DNA of 64,000 nucleotides from Molossus alvarezi (lineage: Eukaryota > Chordata > Mammalia > Chiroptera > Molossidae). The notes below the pieces were generated by a model, which was not told the DNA's origin, searched no databases, and was given only the letters and a program-made list of their open reading frames with translations. Below, piece after piece: positions 62,800-64,000 of the stretch; positions within the stretch are counted from its first letter, which is position 1, and the number at the start of each line of letters is the position of its first letter. The position numbers and the translations under genes are program-made. The DNA lies in contig CM073898.1 of NCBI GenBank assembly GCA_037176705.1, positions 24,164,488-24,228,487 of the forward strand, given 5' to 3'.

Positions 62800-64000
62800 T
62801 GACTTGTGTGTACCAGACATCCTTCCAAGCTGGTAAGATTACATGGATGATTGACTGTAACTTCATATTCATAGCAGTCCTATGAAATCAGTGTTACTAC
62901 TGTTACCACTTCCCAGGTAGGTTCAGCAGAGTTTTAGGAGCTAAGAAGAGCTGTTTCAGGAGCTGGGCCTGGAATGCAGGCTGAGTTTCCCCAGCAAGAA
63001 GGCAATTGCAGCGAGAGCTTTCTTAGAGGTCCCAGGTGTAGTCAGCGCCACGGTATTCTTGGTGCTTCTTCACCTGCTAAAAAAGCCAGGCCACAGGACT
63101 TTTCACTGAAAAGCAAAATAAGACAAAACTCTCATGTTCTGAGGAGAGAGATTTTTATGACCACAGGGGAAATAAATTTCCTGGGTTCAAGAACACTTTA
63201 GTAACGGCATTTTGGGAAATCACTCTGTCAAATGTACACAGCAATTGTGAGATGCATTCTAATTTCAGAAATGTTAACCTATGGAAACACATGCATCCTA
63301 GAATAGAGGAAATTTTCTATGTCAACAGAAAGTATCTTACTGAGGCAGTGGTGGACGTAGGAGGGCAACTTTTAATCTCCATTTTGAGAGGAAAGAACTG
63401 ACCCAAGTGAGAGCCTAATTAGGAAAAGTTATGTGTTTCATTATAGTTGATTATATTTTTTAAAGTTTGCAAACAGGTAAAATTAGAATATGAGAGTGCC
63501 TTACTATTTTTTTTAGTTTCCATACAGCACTTCTCCTGGAAGGTCTTATTACCTTACATAATAAGAGGATGCTGTTCACTGTAGGTGGGAAAGTTGTGTA
63601 TTTCATAATCCCCCCCCCCCCCGAAAAAAGGGTAGGACTGGACTCTCTGCCAAGCTGCTTAGTGGGGTTGTCCCTTACATTGTACAGAGTCTTTGTTTCC
63701 TTGGGGAAGAGAGAATTTAAGACATTAATTCAAATGTTGTTATTGTCCTTTGCTTGCATCTTAGTGAGTAAAACATTAAAAAAGACAATGTGGCTGGATC
63801 CTGTTCTGACACTAATGCCTGTAATTATAGGAGGATTCTGGGGCTGTTTTGAATGGGTAATATGAACATTGATTCTTGTTAGTCTCCCTAGGCTCAGGGA
63901 AACCTGTCATCCTCACAATTCTACATACTCTAGTTGTTCTGTGTGCATGAGGGGAGGAAACAATAGTAGGAATGATAGCAAAATAGCCTAGATTGCATGA
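62800..64000. other. Intergenic sequence right of SULT6B1, nothing recognised
   Basis: No exon of a further gene was identified; a C12 run lies near 63611. Confidence 0.4.

Overview
This is nuclear DNA from a mammal, almost certainly a bat of the suborder Yangochiroptera. About fifty copies of a tRNA-derived SINE of the bat VES family lie on both strands, and many are young and flanked by clear target-site duplications (TSDs). The remaining repeats are L1 LINEs, older L2 and MIR elements, and one ERV-L relic. No prokaryotic features are present. The family or species cannot be fixed from the sequence alone.

Two protein genes are visible, both on the minus strand, in the order known from human chromosome 2p22. 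Positions 8607-25831 hold ten coding exons of EIF2AK2 (PKR, the interferon-induced dsRNA-activated kinase). They run from the start codon through both dsRNA-binding domains and the linker into the kinase N-lobe, with the VIK lysine visible. The rest of the kinase domain lies left of position 1. The EIF2AK2 promoter sits in a CpG island at 33.4-34.15 kb. It carries a KCS-like box and an ISRE 4 bp apart on the minus strand, followed by a short 5' exon whose splice donor lies in a ~34-bp minisatellite. Positions 43914-62042 hold all seven coding exons of SULT6B1, a cytosolic sulfotransferase. All its junctions join in frame to give 303 codons and a stop.

The two genes have no direct pathway link. 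EIF2AK2 senses viral dsRNA and stops translation through eIF2alpha; SULT6B1 is a PAPS-dependent sulfotransferase. What links the window is heavy retrotransposition into introns and the intergenic gap. A near full-length L1 (1349-8061) split an older VES and was later hit by three VES copies and probably a tiny L1 tail. A 2.1-kb HAL1-type element (21601-23744) keeps an open 306-codon ORF1, lacks ORF2 and has a perfect 15-bp TSD. A chimeric element (41090-43470) joins a non-coding leader and a 30-bp minisatellite to the 3' end of L1. An ERV-L internal fragment (integrase, then dUTPase-like) lies at 35.38-36.29 kb.

The most unusual observations are three very short tRNA-head-only SINEs (~60-85 bp body) that each carry an A-rich tail and their own TSD, and a VES inserted inside the 3' splice site of SULT6B1 exon 6 that duplicated the acceptor. 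I found no wholly new protein system. Repeat family names are recognised by eye and were not checked against a library.
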